Of a stretch of 40,945 nucleotides of DNA, positions 17,511-25,778 are shown one piece after another. Each line of letters begins with the position of its first letter. Position 1 is the first letter of the stretch. The stretch comes from Acidimicrobiia bacterium. GTDB lineage: Bacteria; Actinomycetota; Acidimicrobiia; Acidimicrobiales; AC-14. Made by a program: the position numbers and the translations under genes. The stretch covers positions 1-40,945 of the forward strand of contig JAHFUQ010000022.1 of the NCBI GenBank assembly GCA_023265045.1, read 5' to 3'. Below the pieces are notes generated by a model, which worked only from the letters and a program-made list of their open reading frames with translations, was not told the origin of the DNA and made no database searches.

Positions 17511-18326
17511 TCAGGTTGCCGCCCGCTGGCGGAGCGCCTCGAACAGAACGATTCCGCCCGCGACGGTGGCGTTGAGGCTGTTCATCGGCCCATGCATCGG
17601 AATGCGAACGCGGATTCCGGCGGAAAACCACTCGTCGCTCAACCCTCGATGCTCGTTGCCGATCGCCAAGGCAATTGGCCCAGTGAGGTCGACGTCGAAG
17701 TAGGCGCAGTCGGCATCCGGAGACGCCGCCACAATCTTAATAGCGGCGTCGCCGAGCCATTGAATTGCCTCGTCGGTCGAGCACCGGACGACGGGCAGAT
17801 CGAATACGGACCCCAGCGACGCGTGGACGGTGGCGGGGGCGAAGACGTCGGTCTGGCTGTCCGTAGCAAGTAGGGCGTTGGCGCCCCCCGCGCTTGCCGT
17901 CCGCGCCAGCGAGCCGAGGTTTCCTGGCTTTTCGAGCCCTTCCATGACGACCAACAAGGGTGGCTGTGTAAGGCGAATGTCGTCGAGCGATGTCTCCTTG
18001 ACCCGTACGGACGCCACGCAACCGAGCGGGCCCTCTCGCGCCGAAACCTTCGTCAGCACATCGGCTGTCACGGCGCGAACGGTCGCGCCGAGGGATCGAG
18101 CCCGTTCGAGCTCGTTGCGGTCCTCGTCGGTCAGCAACTTGTCGTAGAGCACGGCGGCCGGAGTGCATCCGGCGTCGAGCGCCAACTTGAGGATTTTGAA
18201 CCCCTCAACGAGTGACAGCCCCTCATCGCGCCGCCGCCGAGCAGAACGTCGAAGCGCCAATATGTCCTTGACGATCGGGTTGGTCTTACTCGAGATATCG
18301 GGCCGCTCAGGGGCGGTCCCCATCAT
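17511..18326 (-). CDS. SpoU/TrmH-family RNA 2'-O-ribose methyltransferase
   Basis: A 271-residue RNA methyltransferase of the SPOUT (trefoil knot) class that adds a methyl group from S-adenosylmethionine to a ribose 2'-OH of rRNA or tRNA. An N-terminal substrate-binding domain (NPIVKDILALRRSARRRRDEGLSLVEG) is followed by the knot. Its motifs are in order: VVMEGLEKPGNLGSLARTA (motif 1), IALAIGNEHRGLSDEW (motif 2) and IPMHGPMNSLNATVAGGIVLFEALRQR (motif 3). Length is normal for the family. The frame is open to an ATG at 18410, but the residues there are not conserved-looking; I chose the ATG at 18326 (a second ATG follows at 18323). It converges with the M15 gene and diverges from the MFS gene. 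The exact RNA position modified cannot be deduced. Confidence 0.92.
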   Translation of the reverse strand: MMGTAPERPDISSKTNPIVKDILALRRSARRRRDEGLSLVEGFKILKLALDAGCTPAAVLYDKLLTDEDRNELERARSLGATVRAVTADVLTKVSAREGPLGCVASVRVKETSLDDIRLTQPPLLVVMEGLEKPGNLGSLARTASAGGANALLATDSQTDVFAPATVHASLGSVFDLPVVRCSTDEAIQWLGDAAIKIVAASPDADCAYFDVDLTGPIALAIGNEHRGLSDEWFSAGIRVRIPMHGPMNSLNATVAGGIVLFEALRQRAAT

Positions 18327-18379
18327 CGGGTTGGGGTGCGCACGACGCTGACGACCTTGATCTCGGGGGCTGAGCCGCG

Positions 18380-19789
18380 ATGGAAGGACGCCATCGTAGT
18401 CGAGGCTCATTCGACCGTGAACACGCCGCCATCGGTGTGCGCGGACCGTCGCGCTCGTGCGACGGCGGGAAGAAGTACGGTCCGCCGATCGTTCGGCCCG
18501 GCCCCCCGCCCCGACCCTCCTACCGGCAGCTGTTCCGCCAGCCCGGGTACCGCCGGCTGTGGACGGCGCGCACCGTGTCGCAGTGGGGCGACGTCTTCAA
18601 TTTCGTCGCCCTTGCGCTGCTGGTGTTCAAGCTCACCGGGACGGGCCTCGGCGTGTCCGGCGTCGTCGTCGCCGAGATCGCGCCCGTCCTGCTGCTCGCC
18701 CCCGTGGCGGGCGCGGTCGCGGACCGGTTCAGGCGCGTGGACGTGATGGTCGGGGCCGACATCGTCAGGGTGGCGCTGGCCCTGCTGCTCATTCCGGGGC
18801 AGTCCAATGCGGCCGCGGTCTACGCCCTCGCCTTCGCCATGTCGGCGGCCGCGGCCTTCTTCAACCCGGCCGCGTCCAGCACGCTGCCCGCCCTGGTCGG
18901 CGACGACGAGCTGGTGACGGCAAACGGCGGCATCTGGACGGCGGCGGTGGTGTCGCAGATCGCGCTCGCCCCCGTGGCCGCGGCGGTGGCCGCGACGCTC
19001 GGGTTCGGGGTCGCCTTCGGCGTCAACGCCGCCAGTTTCGCCGTCAGTGCCCTCGTGCTCCGGGGCCTCAGGGGCGAGCAACCACCCGACCGCACGGCGA
19101 CGACCCGGTGGCGATGGCGGACCGCCGTCCGCGACGGCGCACGCCACCTCGCCCGCGATCGGCTCCTGCGGGCGCTGGCGGGCGCGCAGCTCCTCGCCGC
19201 CCTCTCCGCCGGTGCGACCAGCGCCCTGCTCGTCGTGTTCGCCAAGGAGGGCCTTCACGTCTCGACGGGCCAGTACGGCCTTCTCGTCGGCGGGATCGGG
19301 ATCGGCGCCGCCACCGGCCCGCTGCTGCTCCGGCGGTTCGTGCACCAGCCAAGGCGCCCGGCGGTCGTCTTCGGTGCGTTCGCCGTGCGCGGTGGGGTCG
19401 ATCTCGCCCTTGCCCCGGCTCGATCGCTGGCGCCGGCTGTCACCGTTCTCGTGGCCTACGGGATCGGGACGTCCACCGGCAGCGTGACGTTCAACTCCCT
19501 CGTCCAAGCCGCCGTCCCCGCCGAGTTGCGGGGACGGGTCTTTGCGGCCTTCGACCTTCTGTGGCAACTGGGCCGCCTGCTCTCGGTCGCAGCAGGCGGC
19601 CTGGTTGCCGACGCACTCGGGGTGCGTGCCGTCTACTACCTCGGCGGCCTCCTTCTGCTGGCCGCCGCCCTTCTCGGGCTAGGACAAGTCCGCGCAGGCG
19701 ATCTTGGGACCGCCCGCGGTGGTCCCGCCCGTCGGGATGAAGTGGATGACGACGGACCGGGCTTGGGCTCGGGCGACCCACTCCGCTGA
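18380..19789 (+). CDS. MFS transporter (MFS_3 / exporter type)
   Basis: A 469-residue major facilitator protein with about ten to twelve hydrophobic segments, probably a drug or siderophore exporter driven by proton motive force. The first helix follows RQLFRQPGYRRLWTARTVSQWGDVFN, a typical opening for EntS-like MFS_3 exporters; the loop motif GAVADRFRRVDVMVGADIVR fits the conserved motif A region, and the C-terminal half has the PAELRGRVFAAFDLLWQLGR motif. The first ~45 residues before 'PSYRQLF' look unconserved, and no better start lies closer (a GTG at 18437 is the alternative). The last ~35 residues overlap the 3' end of the convergent SOD-like gene by 111 bases and look like antisense read-through rather than a functional tail. 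Substrate unknown. Confidence 0.88.
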   Translation: MEGRHRSRGSFDREHAAIGVRGPSRSCDGGKKYGPPIVRPGPPPRPSYRQLFRQPGYRRLWTARTVSQWGDVFNFVALALLVFKLTGTGLGVSGVVVAEIAPVLLLAPVAGAVADRFRRVDVMVGADIVRVALALLLIPGQSNAAAVYALAFAMSAAAAFFNPAASSTLPALVGDDELVTANGGIWTAAVVSQIALAPVAAAVAATLGFGVAFGVNAASFAVSALVLRGLRGEQPPDRTATTRWRWRTAVRDGARHLARDRLLRALAGAQLLAALSAGATSALLVVFAKEGLHVSTGQYGLLVGGIGIGAATGPLLLRRFVHQPRRPAVVFGAFAVRGGVDLALAPARSLAPAVTVLVAYGIGTSTGSVTFNSLVQAAVPAELRGRVFAAFDLLWQLGRLLSVAAGGLVADALGVRAVYYLGGLLLLAAALLGLGQVRAGDLGTARGGPARRDEVDDDGPGLGSGDPLR

Positions 19790-20209
19790 ACCGCGGCCGA
19801 CGGCTACCCCCGCCCGGTTGGCGGTGATGCCAGCGGTCGGGTCGCTGGTGGACGAGAACCACAGCTCGTTCGGCGGCGCCGTCGGCGGAGGCGTGTGGTC
19901 CTGGTAGTGCCCCCCGCCAGGGTTGCCGGGGTTGTCGCACGCAGCCGCGTGCAGGTGGGCGGCGTAGGTCCGGCCTGGCTCGAGGCCGAGCACGACCACC
20001 CGCCCTGAGGTGCCCCCCGCCGTCCGGTTGACAAGCGCGATCCCTTCGATCTCCATGCCCATGTCCGTCCCCGCCGGCAACGTCGTGAATCGCCCGAAGG
20101 CCGTCGAGGCGCCCGCGTGCGACGCCGGCGCGATCACTGCGGCCATGGCGGCCAGACCGAGGAGCGTCCCCCCTGCCCGCCGCCCCGCCCGCTTCTTACT
20201 CATCTCCAT
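19679..20209 (-). CDS. Secreted Cu/Zn superoxide-dismutase-like protein
   Basis: A 176-residue exported protein. The start ATG at 20209 is preceded by AAAGGGA; a twin-Arg/Lys-rich n-region (KKRAGRRAGG) and hydrophobic core lead to a likely cleavage after SHA-GAS. The mature part has the metal-ligand pattern of SodC-type enzymes: HLH, a following Cys (AAAC), GGHYQDH, then IHFIP near the C-terminus, and a second Cys (IAC) that can pair with the first. A loop of 'NELWFSST' type is common in the actinobacterial branch. It would convert superoxide outside the membrane, if the copper site is complete; the spacing of the last histidines should be checked against a structure. It overlaps the MFS gene tail to tail. 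A divergent ECF sigma gene starts 232 bases away. Confidence 0.8.
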   Translation of the reverse strand: MEMSKKRAGRRAGGTLLGLAAMAAVIAPASHAGASTAFGRFTTLPAGTDMGMEIEGIALVNRTAGGTSGRVVVLGLEPGRTYAAHLHAAACDNPGNPGGGHYQDHTPPPTAPPNELWFSSTSDPTAGITANRAGVAVGRGSAEWVARAQARSVVIHFIPTGGTTAGGPKIACADLS

Positions 20210-20441
20210 TGAATGGCTTCCCTTTCTGGTTGGGTTTGGCACTCCTACCGACGTACGACCGCCCACGACGGGTGACGCGCCCACTGCATTTCGGCCCTTC
20301 ACTTTGGCGTCCCCCTATGCTCCGCCGGTGTCGCGACCGACGGTCGGCGAGCGCATCGCGGAGGCGCTGCGAGAAGCATGTCACCCGCGCCCACCTCTCG
20401 GCACGTCTGTCACGGCGATGGGATTGGGCGCCGTCAGCTGG

Positions 20442-20996
20442 ATGGTCGAGGTGCCGGCGTTCGTGCGCGAGATCCCGTCCACGCGCCGGGCGCCGGCGAC
20501 CATGGGCGATGTCGACCGGCTCCTCGTCGACTTGTTCGAGCGGGAGGGCCGGTCCCTGGTCCGCCTGGCTCGGCTGTTCGTCGAGGACCGCAACGCGGCC
20601 GAGGACCTCGTGCAGGAGGCGTTCATCCGGCTGGCGCGCACCTACCACCGGATCAAGGACGAGACGAAGGCGGCCGCGTACCTGCGGTCGATCGTCCTCA
20701 ACCTGGCGCGTGATCACAACCGGAGGGGACTCGTGTCGCTCCGCCACCGGCTCCCGCTCGACGACGAGCGCGCCGAGGAGGAGGACATACTCGTCCTGAG
20801 GGAGGACCAGCGTGAGGTGATCGACGCCCTGCGCGACCTGCCCCATCGCCAGCGCGACTGCCTGGTGCTCCGGTACTACCAGGAGCTCGGGATCGACGAC
20901 ATCGCCGGCGCCCTCGGGATCTCGCGGAACTCGGTCAAGACACACCTCCAGCGCGGCCTCGCCGCCATGGAATCGCGCTTGGAGGGGTCGCGATGA
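20442..20996 (+). CDS. ECF (extracytoplasmic function) RNA polymerase sigma factor
   Basis: A 184-residue sigma-70 family factor of the ECF type. Region 2 is visible as RLARLFVEDRNAAEDLVQEAFIRLARTY with the DNA-melting segment after it (AAAYLRSIVLNLARDHNRR). Region 4 is LPHRQRDCLVLRYYQELGIDDIAGALGISRNSVKTHLQRGLAAME, a complete -35-recognition HTH. Third-position G/C is nearly total from the ATG at 20442, and falls before 20418, so I start there; the ATG at 20502 (MGDVDRLL) is an equally usual ECF opening. The stop overlaps the next start by ATGA, a sign of translational coupling to a membrane protein that may be its anti-sigma factor. The likely regulon includes this operon itself. Confidence 0.9.
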   Translation: MVEVPAFVREIPSTRRAPATMGDVDRLLVDLFEREGRSLVRLARLFVEDRNAAEDLVQEAFIRLARTYHRIKDETKAAAYLRSIVLNLARDHNRRGLVSLRHRLPLDDERAEEEDILVLREDQREVIDALRDLPHRQRDCLVLRYYQELGIDDIAGALGISRNSVKTHLQRGLAAMESRLEGSR

Positions 20997-21655
20997 GCCT
21001 GCTGGAAGACCGGCTGCACGACGCCCTCTTGGGCGGTGTGAACGCGATGGAGGAAAGCCCCGACCTGTTCGCTCGCGTGCAACTGAGCATCGAGGACGAC
21101 CGGCGCCGCCGGCGCCAGCGCCTCCGCCTCGGCGTGCTGGTCACATGCCTCGCCGGCGCGGTCGCCGCCCTCGTCTACGCCTTTACCGACACTCGACAAG
21201 GAGAGCTGCTCATGGACTGGTGGGTGCTGGAACTGTTGGCCAACGCCCTGCTCATCGGCGTCGCCCTGTGGCTCGGGCCCCTCATCAAGCGCTTCGGCAA
21301 GAGCTACGCCGCCGACGTCTTCCGGGCGAATCCGCGCACCGGCAAGAGCTTCATCGTTCTGACCGACATCGCCTACTACCTGATTTTTTTCGCCTACGTC
21401 TTCTTCACGGTGAGCTTCCAGGTCAAGGGCGGGTGGGGCCAGACGGTGGGAGGCGCGCAGCTGCAGCACGAGGCCGCCCGCATCGGGGGGATCCTGCTCA
21501 TCCTCGGTGTGCTGCACGGGCTCAACCTCATCGCCCTGCCGGTCATGGGAAGGCTGCTCACCCTCAACCGGCGCCTCGATCAGGACACGCCGACCACGCC
21601 GCCGGCGCCGCCTGCCGCGCCGCCCGCCACGGCGGCTGCGACGCCGCAGCCGTAG
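20993..21655 (+). CDS. Membrane protein, possible anti-sigma partner of the ECF factor
   Basis: A 220-residue protein coupled to the sigma gene by a 4-base ATGA overlap. The N-terminal ~40 residues are cytoplasmic-looking (LEDRLHDALLGGVNAMEESPDLFARVQL, then an Arg-rich stretch RRRRRQRLRLG), in the position where anti-sigma factors bind their sigma. Four hydrophobic helices follow (about 45-66, 76-98, 118-142, 162-188). The tail is Pro/Ala/Thr-rich. No zinc-binding HxxxCxxC anti-sigma motif is present, so it is not a ZAS-type factor. The role as anti-sigma is inferred from position and topology; an alternative is a simple co-regulated membrane protein. Confidence 0.7.
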   Translation: MSLLEDRLHDALLGGVNAMEESPDLFARVQLSIEDDRRRRRQRLRLGVLVTCLAGAVAALVYAFTDTRQGELLMDWWVLELLANALLIGVALWLGPLIKRFGKSYAADVFRANPRTGKSFIVLTDIAYYLIFFAYVFFTVSFQVKGGWGQTVGGAQLQHEAARIGGILLILGVLHGLNLIALPVMGRLLTLNRRLDQDTPTTPPAPPAAPPATAAATPQP

Positions 21656-21674
21656 TGGGAGGGGCGGCGCCGCG

Positions 21675-22856
21675 ATGATCATGGTGATCGGTCTGGTCGT
21701 CGTGCTGGCCGTGCTCGCGGCCACGGGCGTCCTCGGTGCGGGGGTCTTCGGCGGCGGGGGCCGTAAGCCAGGCCCCGGGCTTCTGGCCGCCCTTTCCGTT
21801 CCGGTAGTCGCCGCGCTCGGAGTCGTCGTCCTGGCCGCCTTTGCCTTCGTCGTGGTCGGCGTGGGCGGCGACGATGGCGGGGGTGACAAGTCTGCGGCCG
21901 CGCGCCCGACGCCGTCGACGACGGCGCCCGTCGCGTCGTCACGCATCACGGCGGGCGCGACAAGCCTTCCCGGAGTGGTGCTTGAGGCCGATGAGGACGG
22001 CCGGTTTGCGAACTACCTGCCGATCGGCGGGCTGACCCCTGGCGCGGTCATCCGCGTGCGGGCCCAGGGATTCGACAGTTTCGAGCGCGGCAAGGTCGCC
22101 CAGTGCGTCACCGAGCTGGGGCGCTTGCGGTCGTGCGGCGATGCGTTCCCGGTGCAGTTCGACGAGGACGGTCGCGCCGACTTCCAGCTAACCGTCACCA
22201 ACCAGTTCGCGCCCGGCGGGTGCCGGCGGGGCCAGCCGGCGTGCTCGCTGAGGCTCGCCGGAAACGACTCGCGCCGGGAGGCGACCCAGCAGACCGTTTT
22301 CGTCGACGACTTCGCCGCCGGGGGCGTCACTGTGACGCCCGCGCGCGGGCTGGCCGAGGGGCAGACGGTCAATGTGGCCGCGACCGGCCTGCCTGCGGGC
22401 GCCTCCGCCTCCGTCGTGCTCTGCGCTCCACCCGGCCGCTACGACGTCGAGCGTTGCTCGTCGCCCACGGCGGAATCCAGCTTCGTCGCCGACGCTCGCG
22501 GCGACGGCCGCACGTCCCTGGCGGTTGCCTCCGGGCGCTCCCTGTGTGGCGCGGGCCGTGCATGCGCGGTCGTAGTGGTCGTCGGCAACGGCTACGTATC
22601 CGCGGCGGCCGCGCCAATCGGTTTTTCGCGTGGACCTGGGGTTGCGTACCGCGCGGACCGGGTCGTGCCCGGCGTCGTCATCGCGCTCGTGCTCATCGTG
22701 ATCGCCCTGGTGCTCGGGGCCAAGACGGACTGGACCAAGCCAGCCGAGGCGGCCACGCCTGCGCTTGATGCAGCCGACCTGCGGACCGACCAGAATCTCG
22801 ACGACCTGTTCGGGGCGGACGAAGAATTGGACGAACGCGATCCGATCCCATGGTGA
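21675..22856 (+). CDS. Membrane-anchored protein with neocarzinostatin-like domains
   Basis: A 393-residue protein with a GGGAGGGG-type ribosome site just ahead of its ATG. Two N-terminal hydrophobic segments (MIMVIGLVVVLAVLAATGV; LLAALSVPVVAALGVVVLAAF) precede an exported region with two Ig-like domains. The second (VTVTPARGLAEGQTVNVAATG, then Cys-containing strands and LCGAGRACAVVVVVGNG) closely resembles the fold of neocarzinostatin-type apoproteins; the first (~residues 95-200) has a similar spacing of cysteines. A further membrane helix (VVPGVVIALVLIVIALVLG) and an acidic tail (NLDDLFGADEELDERD) end the protein. Neocarzinostatin proteins carry enediyne antibiotics, but most homologues in actinobacteria have no known ligand. 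It sits between the possible anti-sigma gene and the DUF4430-like gene, so a surface-sensing or ligand-binding role is plausible. Confidence 0.72.
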   Translation: MIMVIGLVVVLAVLAATGVLGAGVFGGGGRKPGPGLLAALSVPVVAALGVVVLAAFAFVVVGVGGDDGGGDKSAAARPTPSTTAPVASSRITAGATSLPGVVLEADEDGRFANYLPIGGLTPGAVIRVRAQGFDSFERGKVAQCVTELGRLRSCGDAFPVQFDEDGRADFQLTVTNQFAPGGCRRGQPACSLRLAGNDSRREATQQTVFVDDFAAGGVTVTPARGLAEGQTVNVAATGLPAGASASVVLCAPPGRYDVERCSSPTAESSFVADARGDGRTSLAVASGRSLCGAGRACAVVVVVGNGYVSAAAAPIGFSRGPGVAYRADRVVPGVVIALVLIVIALVLGAKTDWTKPAEAATPALDAADLRTDQNLDDLFGADEELDERDPIPW

Positions 22857-22866
22857 GGGGGAGCAC

Positions 22867-23229
22867 ATGCAGACCGTCTCGGTGACGATCGACTACAGCA
22901 ACGGCAGCCAGAAGGCCTTCACGACGATCAAGTGGTCAAAGGGGCTGACGATCCTCGAGGCCCTCCAGGCGGCGGCCGCCACGCCGCCTGCCATCGACGT
23001 CAAGTTCGGGAGTAGCCGGAACGGGTCGGTGATCGGCCTGCACCTCGACGGCGTGCCCCAGGAGGACCTGTCGGGGGAGTGGATGGTGTGGGTCAACCGG
23101 CGCCCGGGGCCGAGCCGCCTGGGAACCGACACGAGCTTCGGGTTCGATCCCGGCTCGCGCGCCGAGAACGAGGTCGACGCCGGCGATCACGTCGCGTTCA
23201 AGCTCGTGGCGGCGCCGGACGCGGGCTGA
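22867..23229 (+). CDS. DUF4430 / transcobalamin-C-like small protein
   Basis: A 120-residue protein starting 10 bases after the previous stop behind GAGGGGGAG. The sequence VSVTIDYSNGSQKAF, TILEALQAAAATPP, then SGEWMVWVNRRPGPSR and DAGDHVAFKLV follows the beta-grasp pattern of DUF4430, a domain that often caps surface and cobalamin-binding proteins. No signal peptide or membrane helix is visible, which is unusual for this domain and suggests it acts inside the cell or is exported by another route. It closes the ECF operon. Function is unknown beyond fold-level similarity. Confidence 0.7.
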   Translation: MQTVSVTIDYSNGSQKAFTTIKWSKGLTILEALQAAAATPPAIDVKFGSSRNGSVIGLHLDGVPQEDLSGEWMVWVNRRPGPSRLGTDTSFGFDPGSRAENEVDAGDHVAFKLVAAPDAG

Positions 23230-23252
23230 CTCCAACGAGCGGTATTCGCCGC

Positions 23253-23258
23253 TAAAAT
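23253..23258 (+). promoter_or_regulatory. Possible -10 box before the haloperoxidase-like gene
   Basis: TAAAAT lies 39 bases before the ATG, just after a small hairpin (AGCGG ... CCGCT). A convincing -35 box is not seen. If real, the mRNA would have a ~33-base leader that carries the GGAGG ribosome site. Confidence 0.3.
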
Positions 23259-23297
23259 CCGCCCGTCGTGGCGAACTGAGCGGCGGAGGTGTCGCCC

Positions 23298-24575
23298 ATG
23301 AAGCGGACCCTGATTTTCGGCGTGCTGATCCTTTCCACTGCGTTCCTGGGAACGAAGGCGGTGGCGTTCCCGCCGGGCCTCAAAGGCGACGTGATCCGGA
23401 CGTGGAACAACCTGGCGCTCCAGGCGGTGCGGACAGCCAACGCGAGCGACGCACAAGCCGCTCGCCTCTACGCCATGGTGAACGACGCGGTGAACGGCAT
23501 GGCGGGCAGCGCAGGGATCCGCGACTCCGCCTTGGCGCCGCCGCGCACGCCGGTGGCCGCGGGAGACTCACGGGCAGCGGCGGCCGGCGCCGCTCACGAC
23601 GTGCTCGTGGCGCTGTTCCCCGCCCAGCTAGCCGCGGCCGACGCCCAACTGGCGGCTGACGTCGCCGCGTCGCTCCCGAGCCTGGGCGCGCTGGGCCGGA
23701 CCTGGGGCGGCCAGGTGGCGGCCGCCGTTCTGGCGGCACGCTCTAACGACGGATCGACGCCGGCGGAATCGCAGCCGGCCGGGACGGGCCCTGGCCAGTT
23801 CCCGTCGAGCTGGTCGGGCGTGCAGTTCCGCAACCTGAAGCCGTTCGCCATCGCCAGCTCGGCCCCGTACGTCAGCGCCGGCCCACCGCCCCTCGACAGC
23901 CTCGACTACGCGGCCGCCTTCGCCGAGGTGAAACTGCTCGGGAATGCCGCCATTCCCGACGCCGGCAAGTCCGCCACCTTCACGTACTGGAGCGTGGGCA
24001 ACAACAGCAGCCAGCCGCCCGGCGCCTGGCTCCAGGTCGCGCAGACGGTGTCCGCGGCGCGCTCGCTCTCGCTCGAGGACACGGCCCGGCTGTTCGCCCT
24101 GGAGAGCATGGCCATGGCCGACACCGTGGCCCCGACGTACATGACGAAGTTCGTGTACCGGTTCTGGCGGCCCACCACGGCGATCCGCCAAGCCGACACC
24201 GACAACAACCCCAACACTGTCGCCGACCCTGCCTGGTCGGCCCGCGCCGGCTCGGTTGGCTCCTCGCCGGAGCACTGGTCCGGGCACAGCTCGTTCAGCG
24301 CCTCGGCGGCATCAGTCCTTGCGGGCTTCTTCTGCCGGGACCGGATCCCGTTCAGCCTGGTCACCGACACGGCGCCCGGCGGGCAGGCGCGGTCGTACCC
24401 CAGCTTCTCGGCGGCCGCCAACGAGGCGGGTTTGTCCCGGGTGGTCGGTGGCCTTCACTTCAACTTCAGCAATCAGGCGGGTTTGACCGCCGGTCGTGAC
24501 GTCGCCGCCGAGGTCCTGTCGTCCAAGCTGCTGCTCACGCGGGGGGCAACCCATCCCGGCGAGTGCCCGCTGTAG
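23298..24575 (+). CDS. Secreted vanadium-haloperoxidase / PAP2-type enzyme
   Basis: A 425-residue exported protein: a Lys-Arg start and hydrophobic core (LIFGVLILSTAFLGTKAVAF) form a signal peptide. The vanadate/phosphate-binding residues of this superfamily are all present and correctly spaced: K284 and R291 in KFVYRFWRPTTAIR, S328-G329-H330 in SGHSSFS, and R381 with H387 in SRVVGGLHF. The seven-residue K-to-R and six-residue R-to-H spacings match vanadium chloroperoxidases. The product could oxidise halides or act as an acid phosphatase; both activities occur in this fold and the sequence does not decide. A GGAGG site precedes the ATG at 23298 (GTG 23289 is an alternative). It lies just downstream of the ECF operon, perhaps under its own promoter. 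Confidence 0.85.
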   Translation: MKRTLIFGVLILSTAFLGTKAVAFPPGLKGDVIRTWNNLALQAVRTANASDAQAARLYAMVNDAVNGMAGSAGIRDSALAPPRTPVAAGDSRAAAAGAAHDVLVALFPAQLAAADAQLAADVAASLPSLGALGRTWGGQVAAAVLAARSNDGSTPAESQPAGTGPGQFPSSWSGVQFRNLKPFAIASSAPYVSAGPPPLDSLDYAAAFAEVKLLGNAAIPDAGKSATFTYWSVGNNSSQPPGAWLQVAQTVSAARSLSLEDTARLFALESMAMADTVAPTYMTKFVYRFWRPTTAIRQADTDNNPNTVADPAWSARAGSVGSSPEHWSGHSSFSASAASVLAGFFCRDRIPFSLVTDTAPGGQARSYPSFSAAANEAGLSRVVGGLHFNFSNQAGLTAGRDVAAEVLSSKLLLTRGATHPGECPL

Positions 24576-24621
24576 GAGCGGCGCCGCCTGGCACGCCGAC
24601 GGCGCGGCCATCATCGAGGGC

Positions 24622-25686
24622 GTGAGGCTTCCGGAGCGGGACGCGGCGGCGGTCGTCGGCGCAATCGTCGTCGTCACGCTCGCGATCGCATCCGCGACCT
24701 CGGCCGTGCGCGCCATGGCGCCTCACCACCGCGCCGCGCTCTCGCGCCCGCCCGCCACGGAGCGGTCCGCGCCCGATGACGACGCCGCCCTGCCTCCGCC
24801 GCCGGAGCCCCTCGCCGGGCTGCTCGCCGAGCACGGCTACGAGCTTCCCGAGGGTGTCTCGGTGTACGCCGCCGAGGTGGTGGCGCAGGCGGGCGGCGCC
24901 GGGCTCCGCATCCGGGCCTTCGAAGGCGGCGCCGGGGCGTACGGCGCCAGCTTCTGGCCCGCCTCGTCGATCAAGGTCTTGGTCGCGCTGGGCGCGCTCG
25001 ACTTCCTCCGCGGCCTCGGCTTCAGCGGGGGGGCGACGATCGAGTCCGACGACGGCTGGACCGAAACGGCGCGCGACCTGGCCGACGCCGCCATCGAGGA
25101 AAGCTCGAACGAGGCGTACGACATGCTCGTGCAAATCGCCGGCGTCGAATGGCTAAACACGACGTTCCTCACACCCGCCCACGGATTCCCCGAAACGGTG
25201 ATCCAGCGCTCGTACTCGGGCATCGACATCCGGTCCTCACCGGAGATGACGATCACGGAGGGGGGGCGCAGGCAGGTCGTCCCCGCCCGCACCAGCGCCG
25301 CCGACTTCGGCTGCCCCGACAACGGCAACTGCTCCAACCTCTACGAGATGGCCCGCTCGGTGGAGCAGGTCGTGCTCGACGCCAAGCTGCCCGCGGGCGA
25401 GCGCCTCGAGCTCGATCCCGTCGACATCAGGGCCCTGACCGGCGATCTGGCGGCGACCGACACGTTCATCGAGCCTGGCGTCAAGCGGGCGCTGGGGAAC
25501 GGCGCGGTCGTCTACGGCAAGTCTGGGTGGGTATCTGGTCTCGACTGCGTCGACGTGGGCGCCATCAGCGACCTCACGACCGGGCGCACGTACCTGCTCG
25601 GGGTAGCCAGCCCAGACGCGGGTCCCGGTTGCGACGTGCTGCCGGACGTCGCCGAGCAGGTGCTGCGCGCCCTCGACGGGGCCTGA
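24622..25686 (+). CDS. Class A beta-lactamase-fold serine hydrolase, anchored
   Basis: A 354-residue protein of the penicillin-binding/beta-lactamase fold. The nucleophile motif is S115-S-I-K118 (FWPASSIKVLVALGAL), the second motif S161-S-N163 (EESSNEAYDML), and the third K300-S-G302 (VYGKSGWVSGLDC). A hydrophobic N-terminal segment (AAAVVGAIVVVTLAIASATS) suggests a membrane anchor or uncleaved signal, followed by a Pro-rich linker. Such proteins in actinobacteria are more often peptidoglycan or transpeptidase-type hydrolases than resistance enzymes; there is no clear E-x-x-L-N omega motif. The start is uncertain: the GTG at 24622 has only a crowded GAGGG site, and upstream ATG choices overlap the previous gene. 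It is on the same strand as the haloperoxidase, 47 bases away. Confidence 0.78.
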   Translation: MRLPERDAAAVVGAIVVVTLAIASATSAVRAMAPHHRAALSRPPATERSAPDDDAALPPPPEPLAGLLAEHGYELPEGVSVYAAEVVAQAGGAGLRIRAFEGGAGAYGASFWPASSIKVLVALGALDFLRGLGFSGGATIESDDGWTETARDLADAAIEESSNEAYDMLVQIAGVEWLNTTFLTPAHGFPETVIQRSYSGIDIRSSPEMTITEGGRRQVVPARTSAADFGCPDNGNCSNLYEMARSVEQVVLDAKLPAGERLELDPVDIRALTGDLAATDTFIEPGVKRALGNGAVVYGKSGWVSGLDCVDVGAISDLTTGRTYLLGVASPDAGPGCDVLPDVAEQVLRALDGA

Positions 25687-25778
25687 CCCGCCGGCCCCTG
25701 CATTCATGGATCCGATCAGCGTGGCCGGTTGTAGTGTGCGGTGACGAGCCCCCATCCCCGAGGGCGATGAGGAGCAAC

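Noticed and set aside
23253-23270. Rho-independent terminator after the DUF4430-like gene
   Set aside because: The stem (AGCGG/CCGCT) is only five bases and the following AAAA is on the wrong side for a T-run on the coding strand; I kept only a weak -10 call.
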